Positions 1 through 11,283 of a stretch of 64,000 bases of DNA are shown piece by piece; the first letter of the stretch is position 1; each line of letters opens with the position of its first letter. The translations under genes were made by a program, and so were the position numbers. The DNA comes from Brooklawnia cerclae (GTDB taxonomy: Bacteria; Actinomycetota; Actinomycetes; Propionibacteriales; Propionibacteriaceae). The stretch spans positions 2,666,001 through 2,730,000 of the forward strand of contig NZ_JAAMOZ010000001.1 of the NCBI RefSeq assembly GCF_011758645.1. Direction: 5' to 3'. The notes beneath the pieces are model-generated. The model made no database searches. It saw only the letters and a program-made list of their open reading frames with translations, and had not been told where the DNA came from.

Positions 1-787
1 TCGCGGGGACGCCGAACTTGTCGGAGAGGAACGCCGCGGCCTGACCTCCCTCGTAGCGGTTGAGCGCGATGGTCCCGATGGCGTTGGCCGTCCCGGCGAT
101 GTCTTCCACCGTCGTCTCGCCGTGCGCGACGTGGTTGCCCGAGGGCATCAGGGGCGCGTCGAAGGTCTCGGTCTCGAACAGCACGGTGGCGTCGATGTCC
201 ATCTCGGCCAGCAGGTGCTTCAAGGCCGTCACATCCCCGGGGTTGACCCATCCGGTGATGAAGTTGATCTTCCCGTTCGGCTCACCCTTCTCGGCGAAAT
301 GGCTGACGAACTCCTTCACCGCGAGGTCGTAGCCGCTGATCATGCTCCCCACGAAGCTGGGCGTGTGGATGGGGATCAGGTGCACCTCGCGACCGGGGAA
401 CTTCTCCTTGAGCAGGCCGTTCTCGAGCTTCGTCACGACCCCGTCGATGTCGTCACCGATCACCTCGGTGGAGCAGGTCGAGATGATGGGCACCACCTTG
501 ACATCGGGGTACCGAGTCAGGAGCACGTCGACCGCCTCCTCGACGCGGTTGAGTGCACCGAACACCGCGCCGTCCTCGTGGAGCGAGGACGAGGCGATCT
601 CGAAGCTCTCCTTGAAATGCTGGGAGAAGAGCAGCCGGACGAACATCACGCAACCCTGACCGCCGTGGACGATCCCGATGCAGTCCTTGATGCCGATGCT
701 CGCGTATTGGGCCCCGCACGGCTGGCAGGTGAAAATGGGGTTGATCGTCCCCGCCCGTTCCTTCTCCTTCAACTGACACGTGTCCAT
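1..787 (-). CDS. anfK: AnfK, iron-only nitrogenase beta subunit (partial, N-terminal ~262 residues)
   Basis: Beta subunit of the FeFe protein, which with AnfD carries the P-cluster and reduces N2 in the cytoplasm. I translated the minus strand from the ATG at 785-787. It opens MDTCQLKEKERAGTINPIFT and contains FTCQPCGAQ, HGGQGCVMFV and IISTCSTEVIGDD. Cys21, Cys46 and Cys105 lie where P-cluster ligands are expected. A later stretch reads HTPSFVGSMISGYD, and the frame stays open to the window edge. A strong ribosome site (GAGGAGGA) lies 6 bases before the start. The opening resembles AnfK more closely than NifK, and the protein lacks the long NifK N-terminus. It is the last of four genes in the order anfH-D-G-K; the C-terminus is outside the window. 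Confidence 0.93.
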   Translation of the reverse strand, partial: MDTCQLKEKERAGTINPIFTCQPCGAQYASIGIKDCIGIVHGGQGCVMFVRLLFSQHFKESFEIASSSLHEDGAVFGALNRVEEAVDVLLTRYPDVKVVPIISTCSTEVIGDDIDGVVTKLENGLLKEKFPGREVHLIPIHTPSFVGSMISGYDLAVKEFVSHFAEKGEPNGKINFITGWVNPGDVTALKHLLAEMDIDATVLFETETFDAPLMPSGNHVAHGETTVEDIAGTANAIGTIALNRYEGGQAAAFLSDKFGVPA

Positions 788-838
788 GCGTGTCCTCCTC
801 ATCTACGTTTCGCGATCCGCATTCCGCGCCGCGAGGGC

Positions 839-1192
839 CTAGTAATGGGTGTCCGTCAGCTCTTCGTTCAAAGACCCCGTGATGGTCAGGTAGTCCAGCT
901 TCTCCCGCAGGGCCTGCATCACCTGCCGGATCTCCTGGGCGCTGAGGTCGTCGAGCCAGCCGAACTTGTTCCGGTAGGCGCGCGAGAGGTCAAGAGCATC
1001 CGCGTAGTAGCACTTGTCCTCCGGCGTGGAGGGCACGATCTCCTCCCCGCACAACAGGTCACAGGTCATGCCGAGGATGTGCTCGTTCTGCCGTTCCCGG
1101 TCCCAGGCACGGGAGTGGAACTGCCACAGGCATTTCTTCATGATGTGGTCCAGCAGCAGTTCCATGTACTCGCTCTGCTTTTCTTCGGTCAT
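839..1192 (-). CDS. anfG: AnfG, iron-only nitrogenase delta subunit
   Basis: Small delta subunit found only in alternative (V or Fe) nitrogenases, where it binds the alpha subunit and is needed for activity. The 117-residue product contains IMKKCLWQFHSRAWDRERQN and the C-terminal signature LTITGSLNEELTDTHY. Both match the AnfG pattern as I recall it. VnfG differs in these places (WQFFSRTWDRE; TITRSTNRELNHHLY), so this identifies the Fe-only type. The protein is slightly shorter at the N-terminus than Azotobacter AnfG. The ribosome site GAGGAGGT lies 8 bases before the ATG and overlaps the end of anfD, which suggests translational coupling. It sits between anfD and anfK, the usual position. 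Confidence 0.95.
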   Translation of the reverse strand: MTEEKQSEYMELLLDHIMKKCLWQFHSRAWDRERQNEHILGMTCDLLCGEEIVPSTPEDKCYYADALDLSRAYRNKFGWLDDLSAQEIRQVMQALREKLDYLTITGSLNEELTDTHY

Positions 1193-1205
1193 CGCGGATA
1201 CCTCC

Positions 1206-4265
<3,060 letters not shown>

Positions 4266-4715
4266 TCAACTCAACGACGAGTCGAGCGCCCGCAACAGCA
4301 CGACCGTCGCGGGCACGTCGGCCTCAGGCGGGACGAGCGGATCGAGCAGACGGCCCCACTCGGCGCGAACCCGCTCGGAGCTTCGCCGGGCCGCGTCGGT
4401 CGGGAACAGTTGGACGCACCGCCCGTCACTCGGGTCGGGCACCCGCGTCAGGAATCCCTTCGCCTCGAGTGACCGCAGGCTCGCGCTGGCGTTGCTGGTC
4501 TGGAGGACGAGGTCCGCGGCGAGTTGCGACGGGCTGATGCCGGGATGGTCGTCGATGTGACGCAGCACCATGCCGTCGAGATCGCTCAGGGGCATGATCT
4601 CGGGATCCTGGAACCGGTGCGCCGCGAGCTTCCTCGCGATCCGCACGGTGAGGTCGGCCAGCGCGCCCAGGTCGTCGCCACGGTCCGGTTCCGGCCCGTG
4701 ATCGTCGCTGTCCAT
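4266..4715 (-). CDS. MarR-family transcriptional regulator
   Basis: A 149-residue winged-helix protein with the MarR layout: dimerisation helices at both ends around a recognition region (SPSQLAADLVLQTSNASASLRSLEAKGFLTR, about 61-91) and the wing DPSDGRCVQLFPT. Proteins of this type usually repress a neighbouring transporter or detoxification gene until a small ligand binds. It is divergent from the Bcr/CflA-type exporter at 4826, with a strong palindrome between them, so it probably controls that exporter and itself. A role in anf control is not supported by anything except proximity. Confidence 0.85.
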   Translation of the reverse strand: MDSDDHGPEPDRGDDLGALADLTVRIARKLAAHRFQDPEIMPLSDLDGMVLRHIDDHPGISPSQLAADLVLQTSNASASLRSLEAKGFLTRVPDPSDGRCVQLFPTDAARRSSERVRAEWGRLLDPLVPPEADVPATVVLLRALDSSLS

Positions 4716-4754
4716 GCGGACTCCCTTCGAGTGTGGATGGTCACGATGGAGATT

Positions 4755-4784
4755 ACTATCTTCACATAGCTATGCTTTGATAGT
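4755..4784. promoter_or_regulatory. 30-bp palindrome between marR and the MFS exporter
   Basis: A perfectly spaced composite dyad: ACTATC (4755-4760), four bases, CATAGCTATG (4765-4774, itself a perfect palindrome), four bases, GATAGT (4779-4784). It is AT-rich in otherwise GC-rich DNA and lies in the only gap between the divergent marR and exporter genes. It is most simply read as the MarR operator overlapping both promoters. Confidence 0.75.
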
Positions 4785-4825
4785 TATCTTTCCAGTCATC
4801 CCCTCGCAGAATCGGAGAAACGTCG

Positions 4826-6070
4826 GTGCACCAATCCCGAGACGAAAGAAGATCCGAAGCGTCCGCACCTCCACACCTGACGCCCGCGGTCCTGGCCACA
4901 CTCGCCCTTCTCGGCGCTGTCGCGCCGCTGGCCACCGACACCTATCTGCCCAGCTTCCCGCAGGTCGCCTCCGACCTGCACGCATCCGAGTCGTCCGTCC
5001 AACTGACCCTGACCCTGTTCATGATCGGCATGGGGCTGGGGCAACTGTTCTGGGGCCCGATCTCCGACCGGCGCGGCCGGCGCGGCCTGCTCCTGTGGGC
5101 ATGCGCGCTCTTCGTCGCCGCCAGCGTGGTGGCCCCCATGTCGACGTCGATCGGCATGCTCGTCGCGATGCGCTTCCTGCAGGGCTTCACCGGCGCCGTC
5201 GGCCCGGTGCTCGGCAGAGCCGTGGCCCGTGACCTCGCGAGCGGCCTCGCCCTCGCCAGGGCGTTCAGCCTGCTCGGGATCATCACGAGCCTCGCCCCCA
5301 TCGTCGCGCCCGTGCTCGGCGGCCTGCTCGCCGACCCGATCGGATGGCGCGGGATCCTGTGGGTCGTGGCCGTGATCGCGGTGCTCATGCTGGTGAGTTC
5401 GTTCACGATGGTCCCGGAGTCCCTTCCTCCGGGACGACGCCAGCCGGGTGGGCTGCGAGACATCGTCCGTAGCGCCGGCGACGTGCTCACCGATCTGCCG
5501 TTCGTCGGGTACACGCTCACCCAGAGCTTCGGCATCGGCATCCTGTTCTCCTTCATATCGGGCTCGTCCTTCGTGCTGCAGAACGAGTACGGGCTCGGGT
5601 CGACGACCTACGCGCTGTTGTTCGCGCTCAACGCGCTCGCGCTGATCCTCGGCGGCGTGTTCAACACCCGCTTCCTCGGCCGCTACCGCCCCACCAGCCT
5701 CCTGCGGATCGGTCTGATCGCGAGCATCATCGCATCCGCCGCGACAGCGACCGTCACGCTCGTCACCTCCGAGCCCCCGCTGTGGGTGCTGCTCCCGCTG
5801 ATCTGGATCGCCTCGCTGTGCAACGCCCCGATCATGGCCAACACCACGACGCTGGGACTCCAGCGCCACGCCCGTAACGCGGGCATGGCAGCGGCAGTCA
5901 TGGGAGCGATCCAGTCCGCTCTCGCGGGCCTGATCGCACAGATGGTGTCGATAACCGGCAGTGCCAGTGCCGTTTCGATGACCCTGGTGATGGCGGGATC
6001 AGCGATTCTGGCGGGGGTGGCATTCGTCGCACTGTGCAGACGGGACGAGGTGGGAGAGCAGGAAGCCTGA
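4826..6070 (+). CDS. Bcr/CflA-type multidrug efflux MFS transporter
   Basis: A 414-residue inner-membrane drug:H+ antiporter of the major facilitator superfamily. About 12 hydrophobic helices can be followed. The helix 1 region APLATDTYLPSFPQVASDL and the helix 2-3 loop GPISDRRGRRG are typical of the Bcr/CflA group, which exports drugs such as bicyclomycin or chloramphenicol. The start is a GTG with GGAG 9 bases upstream. Divergent from a marR gene with a palindromic operator between, so ligand-induced expression is likely. The substrate cannot be read from sequence. Confidence 0.87.
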   Translation: MHQSRDERRSEASAPPHLTPAVLATLALLGAVAPLATDTYLPSFPQVASDLHASESSVQLTLTLFMIGMGLGQLFWGPISDRRGRRGLLLWACALFVAASVVAPMSTSIGMLVAMRFLQGFTGAVGPVLGRAVARDLASGLALARAFSLLGIITSLAPIVAPVLGGLLADPIGWRGILWVVAVIAVLMLVSSFTMVPESLPPGRRQPGGLRDIVRSAGDVLTDLPFVGYTLTQSFGIGILFSFISGSSFVLQNEYGLGSTTYALLFALNALALILGGVFNTRFLGRYRPTSLLRIGLIASIIASAATATVTLVTSEPPLWVLLPLIWIASLCNAPIMANTTTLGLQRHARNAGMAAAVMGAIQSALAGLIAQMVSITGSASAVSMTLVMAGSAILAGVAFVALCRRDEVGEQEA

Positions 6071-6072
6071 CC

Positions 6073-6091
6073 CCGGGGCGCTCTCCCCCGG
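6073..6091. terminator. GC-rich hairpin between convergent genes
   Basis: CCGGGG (6073-6078) and CCCCGG (6086-6091) form a 6-bp stem with a 7-base loop just after the exporter stop and before the end of the convergent decarboxylase-like gene. There is no T-run, so it is only a probable terminator. Confidence 0.45.
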
Positions 6092-6110
6092 AGACACGGC
6101 GTCCTTGTTC

Positions 6111-6518
6111 TCAGGCGACCGGTAGCAGTCCCCTGCTCGCGAAGACCCTGCGCGCCACGCCGACCGCGTTGAGGGCGCGGGGAAAACCACAGTAGACCGA
6201 CGCGTGCAGGAATGCCTCGACGATCTGGCGCGGGGTGAGGCCCACGTTCAGGGAGGCGCCGATGTGCACCTCCAACTGGGGCTCGCATCCGCCGAGGGCG
6301 GTGAGCATGCCAAGGGTGACGAGCTGGCGCTGCTGGGGCTCCAGATCCGGCCGGGCGTAGATGTCGCCGAAACCCCAGGCGACGATCTGGTGGCCCAACT
6401 CCGGCGCGATGTCGGCCAGCGACTCGATCACCCGGCCACCCGCCTCGCCGTCGATGGAGTCGAGTACCTGCTTGCCCCTCGCGAACCGCTCGTCCCTCGT
6501 GATGTCGCTGTCGTTCAT
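6111..6518 (-). CDS. Carboxymuconolactone decarboxylase family protein
   Basis: A 135-residue all-helical CMD/AhpD-superfamily protein. The core GMLTALGGCEPQLEVHIGASLNVGLTPRQIVEAFLHASVYCGFPRALNAV has the gamma-CMD layout, with the conserved His in LEVHI. It may be a lactone decarboxylase or an alkylhydroperoxidase-like enzyme; the sequence does not decide. ATG at 6518 is preferred, with GAGGAAAG just upstream. It lies 46 bp downstream of a merR gene on the same strand and is probably co-transcribed with it. MerR-CMD pairs are common and often respond to electrophiles or aldehydes. Confidence 0.82.
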   Translation of the reverse strand: MNDSDITRDERFARGKQVLDSIDGEAGGRVIESLADIAPELGHQIVAWGFGDIYARPDLEPQQRQLVTLGMLTALGGCEPQLEVHIGASLNVGLTPRQIVEAFLHASVYCGFPRALNAVGVARRVFASRGLLPVA

Positions 6519-6564
6519 CCGTCTTTCCTCGTTCCTCGTGTCGGTCGTGCCGTTCACGGGCACA

Positions 6565-6978
6565 TCACTCGTGGCCGAGTTCCTCGTGCCCGCCGTGGTC
6601 GTCGAGCAGCCGGGCGTAGACCCGCACCTTGGCCGCGAGTGCCTGCTCGTGCGCCTGGAGCGCGGCGATCTGCCGGCGCAGGCGCTCCTGATGCTCGACC
6701 AGCAGCTCCAGGCGGGCGCGCAGGGACGCGTCCCCCTGCGCACGCAGCGAGGCGTACTCGCGCATCCGGGAGACCGGCATGCCGGTCTCCCGGAGCCGTA
6801 GCAGGAACCCGACCCATTCCACGTCGCCGGGTTGGTACCGGCGCTGGTTCCCGCCGTTGCGCGGCACGGCCCGGATCAGGCCCGCCCGCTCGTAGTACCG
6901 CAGCGTGTGGGCCGACACGCCCGCGGCCTCGGCCATCTGCGCCACCGTCAGTCCTTCGGATCCCTCGTGCCCGGTCAT
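6565..6978 (-). CDS. MerR-family transcriptional regulator
   Basis: A 137-residue MerR protein. The N-terminal winged helix LTVAQMAEAAGVSAHTLRYYERAGLI is followed by NQRRYQPGDVEWVGFLLRLRETGMPVSRMREY and a long dimerisation coiled coil (about 85-125) rich in Glu, Gln and Arg. There is no Cys-bearing metal-binding loop at the C-terminus, so a metal sensor is unlikely. The best match is the NmlR/AdhR-type branch that responds to aldehydes or electrophiles. It is upstream of the CMD-family gene and divergent from an ABC exporter, and could control either. Confidence 0.86.
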   Translation of the reverse strand: MTGHEGSEGLTVAQMAEAAGVSAHTLRYYERAGLIRAVPRNGGNQRRYQPGDVEWVGFLLRLRETGMPVSRMREYASLRAQGDASLRARLELLVEHQERLRRQIAALQAHEQALAAKVRVYARLLDDHGGHEELGHE

Positions 6979-7167
6979 GGGATCACCGTAGGACTTCGAG
7001 TGCGCTCGAAGTCCAGCCCGACCGGCCGGGCCGCGCGGCGAGTTCGCGAGACCCTGGCCGCGGGAACGGCCGGCGGGATCCGCGAGCCCGCGTCCACCGA
7101 TCGGTGGACACCCGACCCCACCGGACTCCCGCTCGTGTCACGAGGCGGCGTCCACAAGCATGGAAGC

Positions 7168-8067
7168 ATGAACTCCACAGACGTGATCGCCGAGGTCAAC
7201 GGCCTGGGCAAGACCTACGGCAGCTTCGCCGCACTCACCGATGTCACCTTCGACATCCGGCGCGGAGAGGTGCTCTCCCTGCTCGGCCCCAACGGTGCCG
7301 GGAAGAGCACGACTATCGAGATCCTCGAGGGATACCGCAACCGCACCTCCGGCACCGTACGCGTCCTCGGGCAGGACCCCGCCACCGCGGGACGAGCCTG
7401 GCGGGCGCGGCTCGGCATCGTCCTGCAATCGAGCGGGATGCCCGAGGAGATGACCGTGCGCGAACTCGTCCGCCACTTCGCGGCCTTCTACCCCGCCCCG
7501 CGTGACGCCGACCAGACCATCGCGGCTGTCGGCCTCACCGAGAAGGCACGATCCCGCGTCTCCACGCTCTCCGGTGGGCAGAAACGCCGGGTGGACGTCG
7601 CCCTCGGCATCATCGGCAGACCCGATCTCCTGTTCCTGGACGAGCCGACCACCGGCTTCGATCCCGCCGCGAGGCGCGAGTTCTGGACCCTCATCGAGGG
7701 GCTCCGCGACGAGGGCACCACCGTGCTGCTCACCACCCACTACCTGGACGAGGCAGCCCACCTGAGCGACCGCGCAGTCGTCATCGCCGGCGGCCGCATC
7801 GTCGCCGAGGGGGCCATCGACGCTCTCGGTGGCGCGCAGGCCCGCATGCCCGTCGTCCACTGGCGCGATGCCGCCGGCGACCACGAAGTACGCACCCCCG
7901 AGCCCGCGGCATTCGTCTCACGCCTGCACGCCGAGCAGGGCGAGGCCGCGAACCTCCAGGTCATCCGTCCCAGTCTCGAGGACATCTACCTCGGCATCGT
8001 CCAGGCCGGTCGTGAACGGCCCGAGCCCCACGGCGACCGGGCCCCCGCGCTCGCGTCCGCCCACTGA
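7168..8067 (+). CDS. ABC-2 exporter ATP-binding protein
   Basis: A 299-residue ATPase of a DrrA/CcmA-like exporter. Walker A is GPNGAGKST, the signature is LSGGQKRR, Walker B is DLLFLDEPTTGFD and the switch is TTHYLDEA. The C-terminal ~70 residues are the accessory extension usual in drug/antibiotic exporters of this class. The start at ATG 7168 follows GGAAGC; the frame is open further upstream but without domain content. It is the first gene of a four-gene operon with the permease, a histidine kinase and a response regulator, an arrangement typical of self-regulated efflux. Confidence 0.88.
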   Translation: MNSTDVIAEVNGLGKTYGSFAALTDVTFDIRRGEVLSLLGPNGAGKSTTIEILEGYRNRTSGTVRVLGQDPATAGRAWRARLGIVLQSSGMPEEMTVRELVRHFAAFYPAPRDADQTIAAVGLTEKARSRVSTLSGGQKRRVDVALGIIGRPDLLFLDEPTTGFDPAARREFWTLIEGLRDEGTTVLLTTHYLDEAAHLSDRAVVIAGGRIVAEGAIDALGGAQARMPVVHWRDAAGDHEVRTPEPAAFVSRLHAEQGEAANLQVIRPSLEDIYLGIVQAGRERPEPHGDRAPALASAH

Positions 8068-8090
8068 CCACAACCCAGGAGCCGATACCC

Positions 8091-8918
8091 ATGTCCGCGA
8101 TCGCCTCACCCACCACAGCGCCCGCCGAGCCGTCCACCGTCGCACTGGGCCTGAGCCGGGCCGTGTTCGAGATCCGTGGCTATTTCCGCCGCGGCGACCA
8201 GATGTTCTTCACCTTCCTGTTCCCGATCGTCATGCTCGCCATCTTCTCCACAGCGTTCAGCGGCCTCGACCTCGGGCCCGATCTCACGGCAGCCAGCTAT
8301 TACCTGCCCGCCATGCTGGCGGCGGGCATCCTCACCAGCGGCCTGCAGAACCTCGGCATCGACATCGCCACCGAGCGCCACGACGGGACCCTCAAGCGGC
8401 TCGCCGGAACACCCCTGTCACCCGCGTCGTACTTCATCGGCAAGATCGGCCAGGTGCTCGCCACCGGCGTGACCCAGGCCGCGCTGCTGATCGCTATCGG
8501 GCACGTCGTCTTCGGCGTGGACCTTCCCGACGACGCCGGCCGCTGGCTCGTCTTCGCGTGGGTGCTGCTCCTCGGCCTGGCCACGAGCGCCCTGATCGGT
8601 ATCGCCATCGCGCAACTACCCCGTAGCGCCAAGAGCGCCGGGGCCGTCATCACGCCGGTCGTCCTCGTGTTGCAGTTCATCTCGGGGGTCTACCTGCAAT
8701 TCAGCATGCTGCCCGAGTGGCTGCAGAACCTCGCCAGCGTCTTCCCGCTCAAGTGGATGGCCCAGGGCATGCGGTACGTGTTCCTGCCCGACTCGCTGGC
8801 GGCGATGGAGCAGGGCGGGAACTGGAACCTGACGGGGGTCGCGCTCTCGTTGGCCGGATGGCTGGTCGTAGGCTTCGTCGTCGCCCGCCTGACGTTCCGC
8901 TGGATCCGCAAGGATTAG
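8091..8918 (+). CDS. ABC-2 type exporter permease
   Basis: A 275-residue membrane protein with six predicted helices of the ABC-2 permease family. Recognisable parts are the first helix MFFTFLFPIVMLAIFSTAF, the cytosolic ERHDGTLKRLAGTPLSPASY segment (which contacts the ATPase) and the FISGVYLQFSMLPEWLQNLA loop before the last helices. It pairs with the ATPase 23 bp upstream. The substrate is unknown. The family exports drugs, antibiotics or lipids. Confidence 0.87.
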   Translation: MSAIASPTTAPAEPSTVALGLSRAVFEIRGYFRRGDQMFFTFLFPIVMLAIFSTAFSGLDLGPDLTAASYYLPAMLAAGILTSGLQNLGIDIATERHDGTLKRLAGTPLSPASYFIGKIGQVLATGVTQAALLIAIGHVVFGVDLPDDAGRWLVFAWVLLLGLATSALIGIAIAQLPRSAKSAGAVITPVVLVLQFISGVYLQFSMLPEWLQNLASVFPLKWMAQGMRYVFLPDSLAAMEQGGNWNLTGVALSLAGWLVVGFVVARLTFRWIRKD

Positions 8919-8921
8919 GTC

Positions 8922-10145
8922 GTGCGCTTCGTCTCACGGCTGCCCGGTGGATGGTGGGGATTGATCTTCCCCACCGTCTCCGGGCTGCTCGCCGTGATCC
9001 TGGCCGCCTCCGGCGTCCCGCTCGGCCAGGCATGGATCGGGTACGCGACCCTGGCGCTGCTCGGCCTCGGCTGGTTCGCCGTGGGGGCCCGAGCGGTCGA
9101 CGACGGGCCGCTCAGCCTTCCCGTGACCGTGGTGATCATCCTCGCGACCGCCCTCCTGTGTTCGCTCAACCCCGCCATGGCGAGCGTGCAGGTGCTCGCC
9201 TATCCCTATGCATGGTCCGCCTCCGACAAGCGGATTCGTATCGTCGCCGCGAACTGCGGCATCGCGGTCGCCGTCGTGATCGGGTTCACGGCCCATGGGT
9301 GGCTCGGGGGCGGCGGGCTCCTGGACTGGTTCTGGTCGGGCCTGGCCACCGGTGCGGCATCCCTGACCTTCAGCTTCGCGATGGGTACCTGGATCTCGTC
9401 GATCGCACGGCAGGCCGCCACCCGCGCGGTTCTGCAGGCCCGGCTGGACGCGATGAGCGAGGAACTGGCACAGGCCCACCGCGAGGCGGGCGCAGCCGCG
9501 GAGCGGGAGCGCTTCGCCCACGAAGTGCATGACACGCTCACCCAGACGCTGACCGCCGTGGTCATGCTCACCGAGCGGGCCGGCGATCAGCTGGGCGCCG
9601 ACCCGGAGGCGGCCGCGTCCACCATCGGGATCGCCGAGCGCACCGCCCGGCAGGCCCTCGCCGAGACCCGTTCCCTCATCGCGGAGGGGCGGGGGACGCA
9701 GATCGGCGCCGACGGCCTGGCCGCGCGTATCGACAGGCTGTGCACCCGGTTCGGTGAGGAGACCGGGGTGCAGGTGCGCACCGAGATGGCAGGTCCGTTG
9801 GACGCGCTCGACCGCGCCGACCAGGTGGTGGTGCTGCGATGCCTGCAGGAGACGCTCGCCAACGTCCGCAAGCATGCCCGGGCGTCCGCCGTCACCGTCG
9901 AGCTGAACACCGGGCCTGACGGCACCCTGCTCGCGGTCACCGACGACGGGGTCGGGTTCCCCGACGACGTGGAGGCCGCCGCCGCGCGGGGCTACGGTCT
10001 GTCCGGGATGTCGAGCCGGCTCGCGCTCGCGAACGGCAGCCTGACCATCACGACAGGATCCGACGGCACCCGAGTCAGCATCCACCTGCCCGCCGCGACG
10101 GGCAGGCCACAAGCATCGTCGTCGCAGGAAGGCCGGCAACCGTGA
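8922..10145 (+). CDS. Sensor histidine kinase (NarL/LiaS-type, HisKA_3)
   Basis: A 407-residue membrane sensor kinase. The first ~160 residues hold about five to six hydrophobic helices with almost no extracellular domain, suggesting it senses the membrane or the neighbouring exporter. A coiled linker leads to the phosphoacceptor block ERERFAHEVHDTLTQ, with His203 the likely phosphorylated residue. An HATPase domain follows, with NVRKHA (N box) and DDGVGFP (G1 box). GTG start 3 bases after the permease stop; its own stop overlaps the response regulator start by 4 bases (GTGA). Confidence 0.88.
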   Translation: MRFVSRLPGGWWGLIFPTVSGLLAVILAASGVPLGQAWIGYATLALLGLGWFAVGARAVDDGPLSLPVTVVIILATALLCSLNPAMASVQVLAYPYAWSASDKRIRIVAANCGIAVAVVIGFTAHGWLGGGGLLDWFWSGLATGAASLTFSFAMGTWISSIARQAATRAVLQARLDAMSEELAQAHREAGAAAERERFAHEVHDTLTQTLTAVVMLTERAGDQLGADPEAAASTIGIAERTARQALAETRSLIAEGRGTQIGADGLAARIDRLCTRFGEETGVQVRTEMAGPLDALDRADQVVVLRCLQETLANVRKHARASAVTVELNTGPDGTLLAVTDDGVGFPDDVEAAAARGYGLSGMSSRLALANGSLTITTGSDGTRVSIHLPAATGRPQASSSQEGRQP

Positions 10146-10798
10146 AGGCGAACAGCGCGATACGCGTACTGGTCGTGGACGACCACCCGATCGTCCGGGA
10201 GGGCATCGTCGCGATCGTCGCGTCCGCCCCCGACCTCGAGGTCGTCGGGCAGGCCGCCAACGGCGCCGAGGCGATCACACAGTTCGCCGCGCTGCGGCCC
10301 GACATCGTCCTCATGGACCTGCGGATGCCCGTCATGGACGGGGTGAGCGCGACCGCACATATCCACGCCGAGCATCCCGAGGTCACGGTGGTCGTCCTGA
10401 CCACCTACGAGACGGACGAGGACATCCTCTCGGCCATCGAGGCGGGAGCGACGGGCTACCTGCTCAAGGCTGCCCCCAAGGAGGAACTGATCGCCGGGGT
10501 GCGCGCCGCGGCGAACGGACAGGTCGCCCTGGCGCCGTCGGTCGCGGCGGCACTCGTCTCACGGGTGCAGGCACCCGAACCGGCGCGACTCACCCCGCGC
10601 GAGATCGAGGTGCTCGGCCTCGTGGCGGACGGGCTCAGCAACGCCCAGATCGGAAGGCGGCTGTTCATCACCGAGGCCACCGTGAAGACCCACCTGCTGC
10701 GGCTGTTCGAGAAGCTCGGCGTCAACGACCGCACCCGGGCCGTCACGCTGGCCATGGAGCGGGGCATCCTGCCTCGCGACAGCCGTCGAAACTCATAG
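10142..10798 (+). CDS. LuxR/NarL-family response regulator
   Basis: A 218-residue response regulator. The receiver domain has the acidic pair in VLVVDDHPIVREGI, the phosphoacceptor Asp59 in VLMDLRMPVMDG, a Thr in VVLTTYETDED and Lys in GYLLKAAPKEE. The C-terminal LuxR-type HTH is LTPREIEVLGLVADGLSNAQIG followed by ATVKTHLLRLFEKLGVNDRT. It is the partner of the upstream kinase and probably activates the ABC exporter operon. Transcription likely stops at the large hairpin at 10871-10920. Confidence 0.9.
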   Translation: MKANSAIRVLVVDDHPIVREGIVAIVASAPDLEVVGQAANGAEAITQFAALRPDIVLMDLRMPVMDGVSATAHIHAEHPEVTVVVLTTYETDEDILSAIEAGATGYLLKAAPKEELIAGVRAAANGQVALAPSVAAALVSRVQAPEPARLTPREIEVLGLVADGLSNAQIGRRLFITEATVKTHLLRLFEKLGVNDRTRAVTLAMERGILPRDSRRNS

Positions 10799-10870
10799 TC
10801 CCTCGTCGCACCTCGCCCATACGAGCGGCTCACGCAACCCGGTGGGACACGTACGCCTGCGCCCTGGACG

Positions 10871-10920
10871 GATCTCCTTCGAGTTGTCCCGCGTACTCCC
10901 GGGACAACTCGAAGGAGATC
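10871..10920. terminator. Large perfect hairpin (21-bp stem), bidirectional terminator candidate
   Basis: Arms 10871-10891 and 10900-10920 are perfect reverse complements of 21 bases (GATCTCCTTCGAGTTGTCCCG and its complement) around an 8-base loop. It lies between the convergent response regulator and AhpD-like genes. No T-run follows in either direction. The stem is much longer than needed for termination. Confidence 0.65.
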
Positions 10921-10965
10921 GGTATCCCACCCGCCGGCTGCCGGCCGAACATAAGGCCGGACGGG

Positions 10966-11283
10966 TCAGTCGGCTTCGCCGAGGGCGGCCGAGACTGCGG
11001 CGTACCCGTCGAGAACACACAACCCGACGGCCTGCAGGCCGACCAGCGCGGCAGACCTGATCTCCTCGGGCGTGGCCCCCGCCTGCTCGGCCAGGCCCAC
11101 ATGGAAGGCGATTCCCCCGGTGAGCCCGGCGGCCGACAGGACCGCCAGGTAGGCAAGGTGGTTGGTCTTGGCGTCGAGGGCCGACTCGGCCGCCTTGGCC
11201 TGGACGAAGGCCATGTGCGCCTGAGCGGTCTTCGGCCATTCCTGGGCGAACAGCGCGAATCCGTTGCTGACTGATGCGGTCAT
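10966..11283 (-). CDS. CMD/AhpD-like helical protein lacking the catalytic cysteines
   Basis: A 105-residue protein with the CMD fold signature LDAKTNHLAYLAVLSAAGLTGGIAFHVGLAEQAGATPEEI. Where AhpD-type enzymes have C-x-x-C-x-x-H, this protein reads GGIAFH. The His remains but both Cys are absent; the only Cys is in GLCVLDG near the C-terminus. It is therefore probably not a peroxidase, and either uses other chemistry or binds a ligand. It overlaps the upstream marR by 4 bases (ATGA), so the two are translated together. Confidence 0.72.
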   Translation of the reverse strand: MTASVSNGFALFAQEWPKTAQAHMAFVQAKAAESALDAKTNHLAYLAVLSAAGLTGGIAFHVGLAEQAGATPEEIRSAALVGLQAVGLCVLDGYAAVSAALGEAD

